A stretch of DNA of 64,000 nucleotides from Caldithrix abyssi DSM 13497 (GTDB lineage: Bacteria; Calditrichota; Calditrichia; Calditrichales; Calditrichaceae): NCBI RefSeq assembly GCF_001886815.1, contig NZ_CP018099.1, positions 4,028,501-4,092,500 on the forward strand. Reading direction: 5' to 3'. Position 1 is the stretch's first letter, and each line of letters begins with the position of its first letter. The notes below the pieces were generated by a model. That model was not told the origin of the DNA. It made no database searches and saw nothing but the letters and a program-made list of their open reading frames with translations. Of this stretch, positions 1 to 7,070 are shown piece by piece. A program made the position numbers and the translations under genes.

Positions 1-1
1 T

Positions 2-1429
2 CAGGAGAGTGCGGACGGTTTAGGCCAAGGACGATTAATCAAAGACTCATCGAATTGGGCGGAGCGGGAATTTGGCAGCATTCGCTTATATGACAATCGT
101 CTCAAACAGCGTTTGTACGCCATAGCGGATGACTTTTACAACAAGCCGCAGGCCAACATTCCGGAGGCCTGTGGTGGTAAGGCGCGCACGATGGGCGCCT
201 ATCGATTTTTTCAAAACGAGAAGGTAACCATGGATATTATTTTAGATGCACATACCGAGGCGACGATAGATCGCATAAAAGAACACAAGGTGGTTTTAGC
301 GCCTCAGGACACGACCATTTTAGACTACAGCACGCATCCCATGACCAAAGACTTGGGGCCGACAAGCCATATAGATCACCAGAGCATTGGCTTGATTTTA
401 CATGATACATTGGCCTTTAGTGAGGATGGCACGCCGTTAGGCGTATTGGATGCCCAGGTATGGGCTCGTGATCCGAAGGATCGAGGCAAGACGCGTCGTC
501 GTAAGGAATTACCCATTGAGCAAAAAGAGAGTATGAAATGGTTACGTAGTTATCGCCGGGTCAACGAGATAGCTAAGTTATGTCCGGAGACGCTTATCGT
601 AAGCGTGGGCGATCGAGAGGCGGATATCTACGAATTATTTCATGAGGCTCAAAGGAAAGATAGCAAGGCAGGACTTTTGGTACGCGTGGGCAAGCGCCGC
701 AATCGCAAAGTGGCCGGAATTGATCTGTGGGATTACATGTCCAGTCAAGAAGAGCGCGGTCAATTTCAAATTCATGTTCCTCGTAGGGGCAATATCAGGG
801 CTCGTGAGGCCAAGATGTCCTTGCGTTATTCGTCGATAGACTTAGAACCGCCGAAACGATTTTCGTCCTCTAAGCCCATTAAGGTGTGGGCTGTTTATAT
901 CCGAGAGGTCGATCCGCCAGCTGATATTAAGAGTCCAATAGAGTGGATGTTATTGACCACGGTGTCGGTAGAGAATTTTACTGATGCCTATCAACGAGTG
1001 CAGTGGTACACTCGTCGTTGGGGTATCGAGATATATCATCGAACGCTCAAGAGCGGCTGCCGCATAAAAGATCGTCAATTAGGCAGTGCGGATCGTTTAG
1101 AGACGGCCTTAGCCGTGGATATGGTTGTAGCCTGGCGCATTTATCATATGACCATGTTAGGTCGTGAAATACCGGATTCGCCGGCGAGCGTATTTTTCAA
1201 AGAAGAGGAATGGAAAGCGTTGTATTGCTATGTGCATAAGACGCCCATAGCGCCGGAGGAGCCGATGAGTTTACGAGAAGCCATCCGTATGGTAGGTCAG
1301 ATCGGAGGCCATTTAGGCAGAAAGAGTGATGGCGAGCCTGGCACAGTAACGCTCTGGCGAGGAATACAGCGATTGGATACGGCAACCGAGATGTATATTA
1401 TTTTTACTTCAAGCCGAGACGGCCCATAA
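2..1429 (+). CDS. IS4/Tn5-type DDE transposase, 5' end outside window
   Basis: Transposase of the IS4 family, IS50/Tn5-like group, which cuts and pastes its own element. The reading frame is open from base 2, so the true start lies left of the window; the TTG at 113 is internal. An N-terminal AEREFGSIRL block matches the Tn5 DNA-binding region. Catalytic residues are visible: first Asp in APQDTTILDYS, second in VSVGDREADIYEL, and a perfect Y-(2)-R-(3)-E-(6)-K signature in YTRRWGIEIYHRTLK. It is more GC-rich than the AT-rich cluster to its right. The right terminal inverted repeat was not identified; a hairpin-like acccac/gtgggt pair lies just after the stop. Likely a functional transposase. 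Confidence 0.9.
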   Translation, partial: QESADGLGQGRLIKDSSNWAEREFGSIRLYDNRLKQRLYAIADDFYNKPQANIPEACGGKARTMGAYRFFQNEKVTMDIILDAHTEATIDRIKEHKVVLAPQDTTILDYSTHPMTKDLGPTSHIDHQSIGLILHDTLAFSEDGTPLGVLDAQVWARDPKDRGKTRRRKELPIEQKESMKWLRSYRRVNEIAKLCPETLIVSVGDREADIYELFHEAQRKDSKAGLLVRVGKRRNRKVAGIDLWDYMSSQEERGQFQIHVPRRGNIRAREAKMSLRYSSIDLEPPKRFSSSKPIKVWAVYIREVDPPADIKSPIEWMLLTTVSVENFTDAYQRVQWYTRRWGIEIYHRTLKSGCRIKDRQLGSADRLETALAVDMVVAWRIYHMTMLGREIPDSPASVFFKEEEWKALYCYVHKTPIAPEEPMSLREAIRMVGQIGGHLGRKSDGEPGTVTLWRGIQRLDTATEMYIIFTSSRDGP

Positions 1430-1463
1430 CCCACGGTGCTATGTGTGGGTAAAGGTCAGCGAT

Positions 1464-1583
1464 TTTCGGGAGAGGGGGGCAGGGGGTGAGGGCTAATGTA
1501 AAGTTTTCCATGTATTTAAATAAATATACATTTAATTTCTCTTTTGAGACACCCCCGGCTGGGGGATGAGTTTTAAAATTTTC
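1464..1583. repeat. Dispersed repeat, single-arm copy
   Basis: This stretch holds a G-rich block (gggggtgagggcta), an AT-rich centre and a ttttgagacacccc end, followed by gctgggggatgagttttaaaa. The same series occurs as both arms of a long palindrome at 56041-56238, so this looks like one arm of that family. It directly follows the transposase gene. No coding potential was seen. Confidence 0.6.
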
Positions 1584-1596
1584 GCACGCTAAGGCA

Positions 1597-1947
1597 CTAG
1601 ATCTTTCGAAGGAAGTATTCTAAGGGAATAAATATGAATGTACACCCTGCTACATTGGCAAAAATATCAAATAAATTAAACGACCGATATGGCAACCAAT
1701 ATTGCGCCGCCTCCAGTCCGATCCCCCATAATAAAACCACCATTCCTATCTTCCATCTTCTATCAAAAATCGTTGAATAATAACCTATCCCCATGCCGGC
1801 GGCGTAGGCAACGACATGCTGGAAATATCCATGTTTGTCAAAGGACAACGGCCCTTCCGCTAATGCCTCATTATCCGGGAAAACAGACAAAATAAGCACA
1901 GCGATTAACCATATCAAGAAGGCGAGATTTGTTAGACGATGTTTCAT
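1597..1947 (-). CDS. VanZ-like family membrane protein
   Basis: Small integral membrane protein of 116 residues, resembling VanZ-like (PF04892) proteins. The visible family pattern is HVVAYAAGM after the first membrane segment and GLEAAQYWLPYRSFNLFDI near the C-terminus, where an acidic/aromatic loop precedes the last helix. About four hydrophobic segments are predicted by eye (residues 8-24, 42-58, 66-82, 95-112). VanZ itself gives low-level teicoplanin resistance; most family members have no assigned role, and many sit in polysaccharide loci as here. The start at ATG 1947 lies beside a short array of tttag-type repeats (about 1952-1983). Confidence 0.8.
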   Translation of the reverse strand: MKHRLTNLAFLIWLIAVLILSVFPDNEALAEGPLSFDKHGYFQHVVAYAAGMGIGYYSTIFDRRWKIGMVVLLWGIGLEAAQYWLPYRSFNLFDIFANVAGCTFIFIPLEYFLRKI

Positions 1948-2001
1948 TTTTTGTTGAGAGGTTTAGGAGTTTAGGTGTTTAGTGGCGAATGACGGTAAAA
2001 T

Positions 2002-2471
2002 TCAGTAAGCAGTATGCAGTATGGAGTATGGAGTATGGAGAATGGAAAATTTGTTTAATAACAGAACTTTTGCGGATTTTCAATCATTGAAGAAAGCATT
2101 CTTGCTACTTCATCATATTTTTGGATAAAATATTTATATTTTTCTTTGGTCTTATAATTCAAGTCTTTTGAATAATCTAACCAAACTTCTGTTTCTGATT
2201 CTTCTGATAATAAATCGATAAGCTTACTAACAAATGACTTGGGATACTTTCTCTTTCTCCATGCTTCAGCTATATTTGCCGGGACTGATCGGGAAGACCT
2301 TCTTATTTGGTCTGTCAATGAATACAATTCTTCTTTTGGAAAATTTTTAGTTAAATCGAAAATTTCAAGAAATAATCGATAAGATAATTGGTATACCTTT
2401 AAATCTCGAAATCCCCTATACCCCATCCTCCTTACTCCTTACTCAATTCTCCCTACTCCATACTGCCTACT
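2002..2471 (-). mobile_element. Putative IVS-like element A: four-helix-bundle gene between inverted arrays
   Basis: The left arm (2002-2046) is a run of cagtatggagtatggag-type quasi-repeats. The right arm (2428-2471) is the inverse kind (cctactccatactgcctact). They are imperfect inverted repeats of about 44 bp that enclose only the four-helix-bundle gene. The right arm also codes the last residues (KVGSME) and TAG stop of the neighbouring deacetylase. A transcript could fold the arms into a stem with the ORF in the loop, as in 23S rRNA intervening sequences. Calling it mobile is inference. Confidence 0.45.
2055..2426 (-). CDS. Four helix bundle protein (23S rRNA intervening-sequence protein family)
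   Basis: Protein of 123 residues in the family known as four helix bundle or S23/IVP proteins, first seen as ORFs inside 23S rRNA intervening sequences and structurally related to Avd of diversity-generating retroelements. The family pattern is clear: FRDLKVYQLSYRL at the N-terminus, then LTDQIRRSSRSVPANIAEAW in the second helix, then a variable C-terminal half. The molecular function is unknown; nucleic-acid binding is often proposed. It is the only gene between the two arms of element A. Related copies in this window are at 3537, 38099 and 46557. Family assignment is confident. Confidence 0.9.
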   Translation of the reverse strand: MGYRGFRDLKVYQLSYRLFLEIFDLTKNFPKEELYSLTDQIRRSSRSVPANIAEAWRKRKYPKSFVSKLIDLLSEESETEVWLDYSKDLNYKTKEKYKYFIQKYDEVARMLSSMIENPQKFCY

Positions 2472-3472
2472 TTAACGATTCCCCATTTAACTATGTTCTT
2501 CACATTCTGCCAAACCAACTCTTTCACCCACAAAACCGGATCATCCGTCCACCTCTGCGGATGCACCGTTATCATGGCCTTTTGCGGAAATTTCTCTTCT
2601 TCAACAGCTTTGATAATCTCAATCGTTTTTCTAAAACGTGGCCACTTCCCACTCGTCACGCGTAACTCGTTACGCGTCACTTTATCTCCCTCCTTACTCC
2701 CTACTCCATACTCCTTACTGTTTACTAAATTCTGCCTACTGCCTACTGCATATTGCCTACTGTCCACCTTATCCCTCACACTAACAGAATTCCCATCCCA
2801 TCTCCTACCAGTGTCCGTATAATACGCAAATTCCGTAAAATCGATATCAAAATACGGTTCACCGATAATCCCTAATTCCCGATAATCGTATTTACTCCAG
2901 ATCAATTTATTGTCATATTTCGATCTTGGAGACCCATGCATACAAATGGTTTTTATATCAAAATTTTTCCGAAACATCTCCAAATTTTCACAAAAACTCT
3001 CATACGCCGCATCGATTAATTCATCTTTTTGCAACTCATAATTCGTAATTCGTAATTCGTAATTTTTAATTGCAAGGTCCACATCCTCATAATGATAACC
3101 AATCTCATGCCCTAATTCGGCAATCTTATCCATTATCTGCAGGTCATAACTTTCAGGTACCACACGGAAATAGTATGTTCCTTGTATGCCCAGCTCATGT
3201 TCAATAATTGCTGTTTGTAAGGCGTTTTCAGGGATGCGGTCCACATCGTGACGGAGAATGATTAGTTTAGAGGGGGAGAAGTTTAGAAGTTTAGAGGTTG
3301 AGGTGTTTAGAGGTTTAGATATGGAGGTTGAGGTGTTGAGGTGTTGAGGTGTTGAATTGGCTGTTTTTGTATTCGATAATTTACGGATATAATTATGGAA
3401 GGTTGTAAATTGGAATTGGTTTTTTATAAAAGTTTGAAGCAGGTTTTGAAATATTTTTAAGGTAAAATCCAT
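2453..3472 (-). CDS. Polysaccharide deacetylase-like protein carrying in-frame repeat arrays
   Basis: A 339-residue protein with a NodB-type deacetylase signature: LRHDVDRIPENAL (metal-binding His-Asp) at about residues 73-85, then GTYYFRVVPE, GHEIGYHYEDVD and a late ITVHPQRWTDD motif. Such enzymes remove acyl groups from polysaccharides; a lone DUF-type relative in glycan loci is also possible. Three parts of the protein are translated from short-repeat arrays: residues about 39-70 (STSISKPLNTSTS type), 135-147 (NYELRITNYELQ) and 236-275 (SRQYAVGSRQ, KEYGVGSKEG, RNELRVTSG). The reading frame stays open through all of them. The C-terminal KVGSME and stop come from the right arm of element A. 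It may be functional with tolerated loops, or decaying. Confidence 0.7.
   Translation of the reverse strand: MDFTLKIFQNLLQTFIKNQFQFTTFHNYIRKLSNTKTANSTPQHLNTSTSISKPLNTSTSKLLNFSPSKLIILRHDVDRIPENALQTAIIEHELGIQGTYYFRVVPESYDLQIMDKIAELGHEIGYHYEDVDLAIKNYELRITNYELQKDELIDAAYESFCENLEMFRKNFDIKTICMHGSPRSKYDNKLIWSKYDYRELGIIGEPYFDIDFTEFAYYTDTGRRWDGNSVSVRDKVDSRQYAVGSRQNLVNSKEYGVGSKEGDKVTRNELRVTSGKWPRFRKTIEIIKAVEEEKFPQKAMITVHPQRWTDDPVLWVKELVWQNVKNIVKWGIVKVGSME
2648..2765. repeat. Three juxtaposed short-repeat arrays inside a gene
   Basis: Three array types lie end to end within the deacetylase gene: a cgtcacgcgtaactcgttac type, a ccttactccctactcc type and a tgcctactgcctactgc type. The last two match arms of element A only 200 bp away. 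All keep the host reading frame open. Confidence 0.8.
3032..3070. repeat. aattcgtaattcgt array inside a gene
   Basis: Tandem 9-bp-type repeats (attcgtaattcgtaattcg) inside the deacetylase gene, translated as NYELRITNYE. The same array type lies at 33265-33303 and 44305-44375 in intergenic DNA. Confidence 0.8.
3264..3357. repeat. tttagagg / gaggtgttg array inside a gene
   Basis: Runs of gaagtttagaagtttagagg followed by gaggtgttgaggtgttg within the N-terminal part of the deacetylase gene, translated as a Ser/Thr/Leu/Asn-rich linker before the catalytic HDVD motif. Related arrays lie in the intergenic gaps at 1952-1983 and 5063-5118. Confidence 0.8.
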
Positions 3473-3502
3473 GTTTCATGTTTAAAAGTTTAGGAGTTTG
3501 AT

Positions 3503-3980
3503 GTTTAATTGTTGAGTTGTTTATTTGTTGAGTTGTTTATTTGTTTATTTGTGATTTGCGTAAAGAATTCAACTGATTGGAAATTTCATATATTTTTAAT
3601 TTTAAATCATTAAAAATTTTTTCATTAATATATTTCAAATCTAAAGCAAGATAAAAATGACTTAAAACTTCCATTAAACTGCTATAAGAGATATTAGTAA
3701 AATGAGCTTGATCTTTAGATGATAATCTTGAACTTCCTTCTGCAATATTCGCAGGTATTGAAACTGATGCCCGCCTTATCTGATCAATTAGACCAAATCT
3801 TTCATGCTTTGGAAACTTATCGGTTATTTGATAAACTTCCAACACAAATTTTCTCGCATTCTGCCACACCTTTAACTTCTCAAAACTATATTGATATTCT
3901 TTGTGCATAAATTCAAATATGTAATCTTTCGATCAACTAAACAAATAAACAACTCAACAGCTCAACAACTAAACAACTCA
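3503..3980 (-). mobile_element. Putative IVS-like element B: four-helix-bundle gene between inverted arrays
   Basis: The left arm (3503-3551) is made of gttgagttgtttatttgttg units. The right arm (3934-3980) is the inverse, aacaactcaacagctcaac. They pair as an inverted repeat of about 47 bp enclosing one gene. The left arm encodes the last codons and TAA stop of that gene (QINK). The right arm begins 6 bp after the stop of the DUF354 gene. The array sequence is unrelated to that of element A, though the layout is the same. Confidence 0.45.
3537..3908 (-). CDS. Four helix bundle protein (23S rRNA intervening-sequence protein family)
   Basis: 123 residues, same family as the gene at 2055 but clearly diverged. 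The diagnostic block is FEKLKVWQNARKFVLEVYQI, then LIDQIRRASVSIPANIAEGS and SLMEVLSHFYLALDL. The final residues QINK and stop are encoded by the left arm of the flanking array, so its 3' end is part of the element. It is in the same orientation as the polysaccharide genes. Function unknown. The ATG at 3908 starts the family N-terminus (MHKEYQYSFEKLKVW). Confidence 0.9.
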   Translation of the reverse strand: MHKEYQYSFEKLKVWQNARKFVLEVYQITDKFPKHERFGLIDQIRRASVSIPANIAEGSSRLSSKDQAHFTNISYSSLMEVLSHFYLALDLKYINEKIFNDLKLKIYEISNQLNSLRKSQINK

Positions 3981-3985
3981 AAAAT

Positions 3986-5056
3986 CTATTTAAACCGATA
4001 CTGATACTCCGGTTCCTCCCTCATAATCCTCGCGCTTTCCGGATAATTCTCCACGAACCAGACCAGAAAGGCGGTGACATCGATCTTATCTTTCAGCATG
4101 CGTTCGCGGCGTTTTTGCCATTCTAATTTAATATTTTCATCAGACATAATTTCTTTAATTTTATTAAGCAATCCTTCAGTGGATTTAAAATTATAAATCA
4201 AACCATATTTTTCCATATCTTTAACATTAGAATATTGTAAACTATTTACATATATAGAAGGCGTTCCCAGAATTGCTGCTTCCATAGACATAGTGGTACC
4301 TTCACCGATGAATAGATCTGCGTAATAAAGTGCCTGATGCATTCTGTCGGGAGGAAAAGATATTTTATATTTTTTAAAATTTTCATTTAAATTACTCTCT
4401 GTACTAATAAAAACCCTGTATTTCCGCTCCAATAATTTTATTATTTCTCTTAAAGAATTTTTAGAAATACCTTTTTGTCCAATATCATGAGTCGCATTCC
4501 AGGCCACTAATCTTAATAATACGAACTTTTCATTTTTAGCAATATTTAACATTTTAAAAAACGATTCATCCTTTTGAAAATAATTTGGATGTAAATATGT
4601 TAATTCGTGATGCCCCATATACCTGATTTGCTTATTTTTCCCATAATCGATTGGAAAAACATCCGAAGTTAAAATTACCTCAGTAAAAGGCAGATATAAA
4701 CGAACCTGTTCCCAATTACCGGTATCCTCCAGAGCAATATGCGGTTTTCTTAATAAAAAAGCCGCATGCGCGGCATATATGGAACCATGGCTTAGAAAAA
4801 TATCCGGTTTAAATTTAATTCCTGAAATGATTTCTTTTATATCAAACTCAATTAATCCAAGTAATTTCCCTAAAGTGGATACATATTTTTTGCCAAATGA
4901 CTTAAATTTAAATCCATATTTTCTTAATAGGTAAATTTCGAATTCTTTTTCCCGGCAGGTAAAAAAGATTTCATGGCCTTTGTTTTGCATTTGCCAGGCA
5001 AAATGTTTGAATAAATGAACATGGGCCGGATGGCCGATGTCGATAAGTATTTTCAT
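3986..5056 (-). CDS. DUF354 domain-containing glycosyltransferase-like protein
   Basis: A 356-residue protein of the DUF354 family (PF04007), a GT-B-like fold related to UDP-GlcNAc 2-epimerases and glycosyltransferases. It begins MKILIDIGHPAHVHLFKHF, the standard family start, with a P-loop-like turn; later blocks are LSHGSIYAAHAAFL and FIGEGTTMSMEAAILGTPS, the latter resembling the nucleotide-sugar binding end of GT-B enzymes. The biochemical role of the family is not established. It is the most distal gene of the AT-rich glycan cluster and ends 6 bp from the arm of element B. Between it and the next gene upstream is a 60-bp gap with gaggtgttgaggtg arrays. Confidence 0.8.
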   Translation of the reverse strand: MKILIDIGHPAHVHLFKHFAWQMQNKGHEIFFTCREKEFEIYLLRKYGFKFKSFGKKYVSTLGKLLGLIEFDIKEIISGIKFKPDIFLSHGSIYAAHAAFLLRKPHIALEDTGNWEQVRLYLPFTEVILTSDVFPIDYGKNKQIRYMGHHELTYLHPNYFQKDESFFKMLNIAKNEKFVLLRLVAWNATHDIGQKGISKNSLREIIKLLERKYRVFISTESNLNENFKKYKISFPPDRMHQALYYADLFIGEGTTMSMEAAILGTPSIYVNSLQYSNVKDMEKYGLIYNFKSTEGLLNKIKEIMSDENIKLEWQKRRERMLKDKIDVTAFLVWFVENYPESARIMREEPEYQYRFK

Positions 5057-5122
5057 TTTTAAATTGTTTATTTGTTGAGGTGTTGAGGTGATTAATGGTT
5101 TAGCAGTTTAGAAAGTTAGGAG

Positions 5123-6133
5123 TTAGAATCTGAGTTTCTGGTATAATTTTAAGCCGAATTTACCTAAATAGTATAAAAATTTATTATTAATACGGATGTA
5201 TCTTCCGTAATTTACCAGTTCGCCGCCAAATTGGGACTTAAATTTTCGAACGCCATAATCCTGATCCGGTTTTCCGGCGCCCATGAAATCAAAGTATTTT
5301 AAATTATTTTTCATACCATAATAGATTGCCGCCCAGGTTGCCAGAACACTGGGATAAATATCTTTATATTCTCGATCCAGTCCACAGACATACCATTCAT
5401 AAATAGTATCTTTATAAACCGGACACATGATGCCGCCAACAATTTTACTATTATATTCAATTAATAAATATTTGCCTAATTCTTTATTATAAAAAAAATT
5501 TTCAAAAAAAGAAAAAGATGGGAGTGGTTTTTTAACTTTTGATTTATATAAATGAAAAAGAATTTGATAGAATTCCTTCACCTCTTTAATATCAGTGGGC
5601 TCAACAATTTTGGCGCCATTCTTTAATGATTTTTTAATCTGTCTTTTTTTCCCGGAATTGATTCTTTTCCATAATAACTCTTTATCCCTTAAATCAACGA
5701 TAAAGTTATAATGCCCATTAAAAACAAATTTTTCTTCCTCAAATACTTTCTCAAACTCTTTTATAGAAAATAAATTGCGGAATTCGGTATAGATTGTTTT
5801 TCCTGAAAGCGTTTTATTGAATTCTGTTAGCAATAAGCCCATAATTTTTTGAGCATTAGACTGTCCTGAGACTAACGGTCCTCCCCAAATAATACAGCGG
5901 GCAGAAAAAAAACCCGCAAGACGGGTTTCCTTGATTACCACAGCTAAAAGAACGCCAACGATTTTTTTTTGTTTATCTAACGCCACAAAAATATAAGGAT
6001 CATAGTTTTTAACGCTTTTGAAAAACGCATACATTTCCGGCGTCTGAAAAATATTGCCGTTAGGATGTTTTTTTATAAATTCCTGCCATTGGCTGATATC
6101 CACTCTATTATAATCAGAAATAATTTCAATCAT
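5123..6133 (-). CDS. FemAB/GNAT-fold acyl- or aminoacyltransferase-like protein
   Basis: 336 residues with the FemAB/BioF2-like GNAT layout: an N-terminal FQTPEMYAFF block, the middle KKRQIKKSLKNGAKI stretch and a C-terminal half with IYEWYVCGLDREYKD and FDFMGAGKPDQDYGVRKFK. FemX-type members transfer an amino acid from aminoacyl-tRNA to a peptidoglycan precursor; those in polysaccharide clusters may N-acylate sugars or add amino acids. It overlaps the next upstream gene by 8 nt, so it is co-transcribed with the GT4 at 6126. Its position beside an ATP-grasp and an asparagine-synthetase-like gene supports an amide-forming function, but the substrate is unknown. Confidence 0.75.
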   Translation of the reverse strand: MIEIISDYNRVDISQWQEFIKKHPNGNIFQTPEMYAFFKSVKNYDPYIFVALDKQKKIVGVLLAVVIKETRLAGFFSARCIIWGGPLVSGQSNAQKIMGLLLTEFNKTLSGKTIYTEFRNLFSIKEFEKVFEEEKFVFNGHYNFIVDLRDKELLWKRINSGKKRQIKKSLKNGAKIVEPTDIKEVKEFYQILFHLYKSKVKKPLPSFSFFENFFYNKELGKYLLIEYNSKIVGGIMCPVYKDTIYEWYVCGLDREYKDIYPSVLATWAAIYYGMKNNLKYFDFMGAGKPDQDYGVRKFKSQFGGELVNYGRYIRINNKFLYYLGKFGLKLYQKLRF

Positions 6134-7070
6134 TCTTAATCACTGAATTATAAACTTCTATTATCTTTTTTGCAATGGTATCGGAATCCAAACCCAATTG
6201 AATGATTCTTTCTCTCCCTTTAGTTCTTCCAACTTTATCCGAAAAATTCAAAGATAATTTTATTTTTTCAGCCACATCATTTGGATCAAATGACGTTAAA
6301 TAACAGCCATCAACACCATCAATTAACCATTTTACATCACCTACATCTGTCGAGACTATTGGCAGATTACAAGCCATTGCTTCTTTAATGGCATTAGGCG
6401 AGCCTTCCCATAATGATGTCATCAATAAAATATCCGAAGCATATAAATATTCAATCGCTTCAGAATGCTTCTTATCAAATATGGGCAAAAGAATTATTGA
6501 ATCATCTTTCAAATTATTTACCGCATTTTTTGCAAGAGAAAAATTCTTTTCCGGACGTTCAGGATTTGAGAAAAATAAAATATATTTATTATTTTCAAGT
6601 AGCCCCAATTTTTTTCTCATTTCTAATTTATCTCTTAACTCAAATTTCTCAAGATTAACCCCATTAGGTATTACAGAGGCTTTATTGAGATGTAAACTTT
6701 CCTTCATCGATTTGGATTTTACTATTGTATGATCCCAGAATGCCAGGTAACATATTTTAATTAACATTCTCCAGAATATATTCATTCTGGAATCTGTTCC
6801 CATAAGCGATACGACAAATGGGATATTAGGGGAAGCCAGTGTTGTAGCTAATGCAGATAATGAATAATGAGCATGAATTATATCATATTTATTATTTATT
6901 TTATTCCTGATTAAAAATACATTTTTCAAATATCCGAATATCCCTTTCCCCACTATAGTAAAATAATCTATATGTATATCATATTTTTTTATTGATTCGC
7001 CCTGATTATATACAATCGGTGAGATACCAAATTTATTATTTCCAGATGATACAAATAATATTTTTATCAT
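6126..7070 (-). CDS. Glycosyltransferase family 4
   Basis: 314 residues with a GT-B fold. The C-terminal Rossmann half carries the GT4 sugar-nucleotide signature: SNPERPEKNFSLAK, then SLWEGSPNAIKEAMACNLP with the conserved E-x7-E pair, followed by STDVGDVKWLIDG. The N-terminal half has an acceptor-side region (HAHYSLSALATTLA). It would add a sugar from a nucleotide donor to the growing lipid-linked repeat at the cytoplasmic membrane face. It overlaps the ATP-grasp gene upstream by 4 nt and the FemAB-like gene downstream by 8 nt. Donor and acceptor cannot be told. Confidence 0.88.
   Translation of the reverse strand: MIKILFVSSGNNKFGISPIVYNQGESIKKYDIHIDYFTIVGKGIFGYLKNVFLIRNKINNKYDIIHAHYSLSALATTLASPNIPFVVSLMGTDSRMNIFWRMLIKICYLAFWDHTIVKSKSMKESLHLNKASVIPNGVNLEKFELRDKLEMRKKLGLLENNKYILFFSNPERPEKNFSLAKNAVNNLKDDSIILLPIFDKKHSEAIEYLYASDILLMTSLWEGSPNAIKEAMACNLPIVSTDVGDVKWLIDGVDGCYLTSFDPNDVAEKIKLSLNFSDKVGRTKGRERIIQLGLDSDTIAKKIIEVYNSVIKND

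Noticed and set aside
2055-3908. Diversity-generating retroelement (Avd-like proteins)
   Set aside because: No reverse transcriptase gene and no template/variable repeat pair with adenine-specific differences were seen anywhere in the window.
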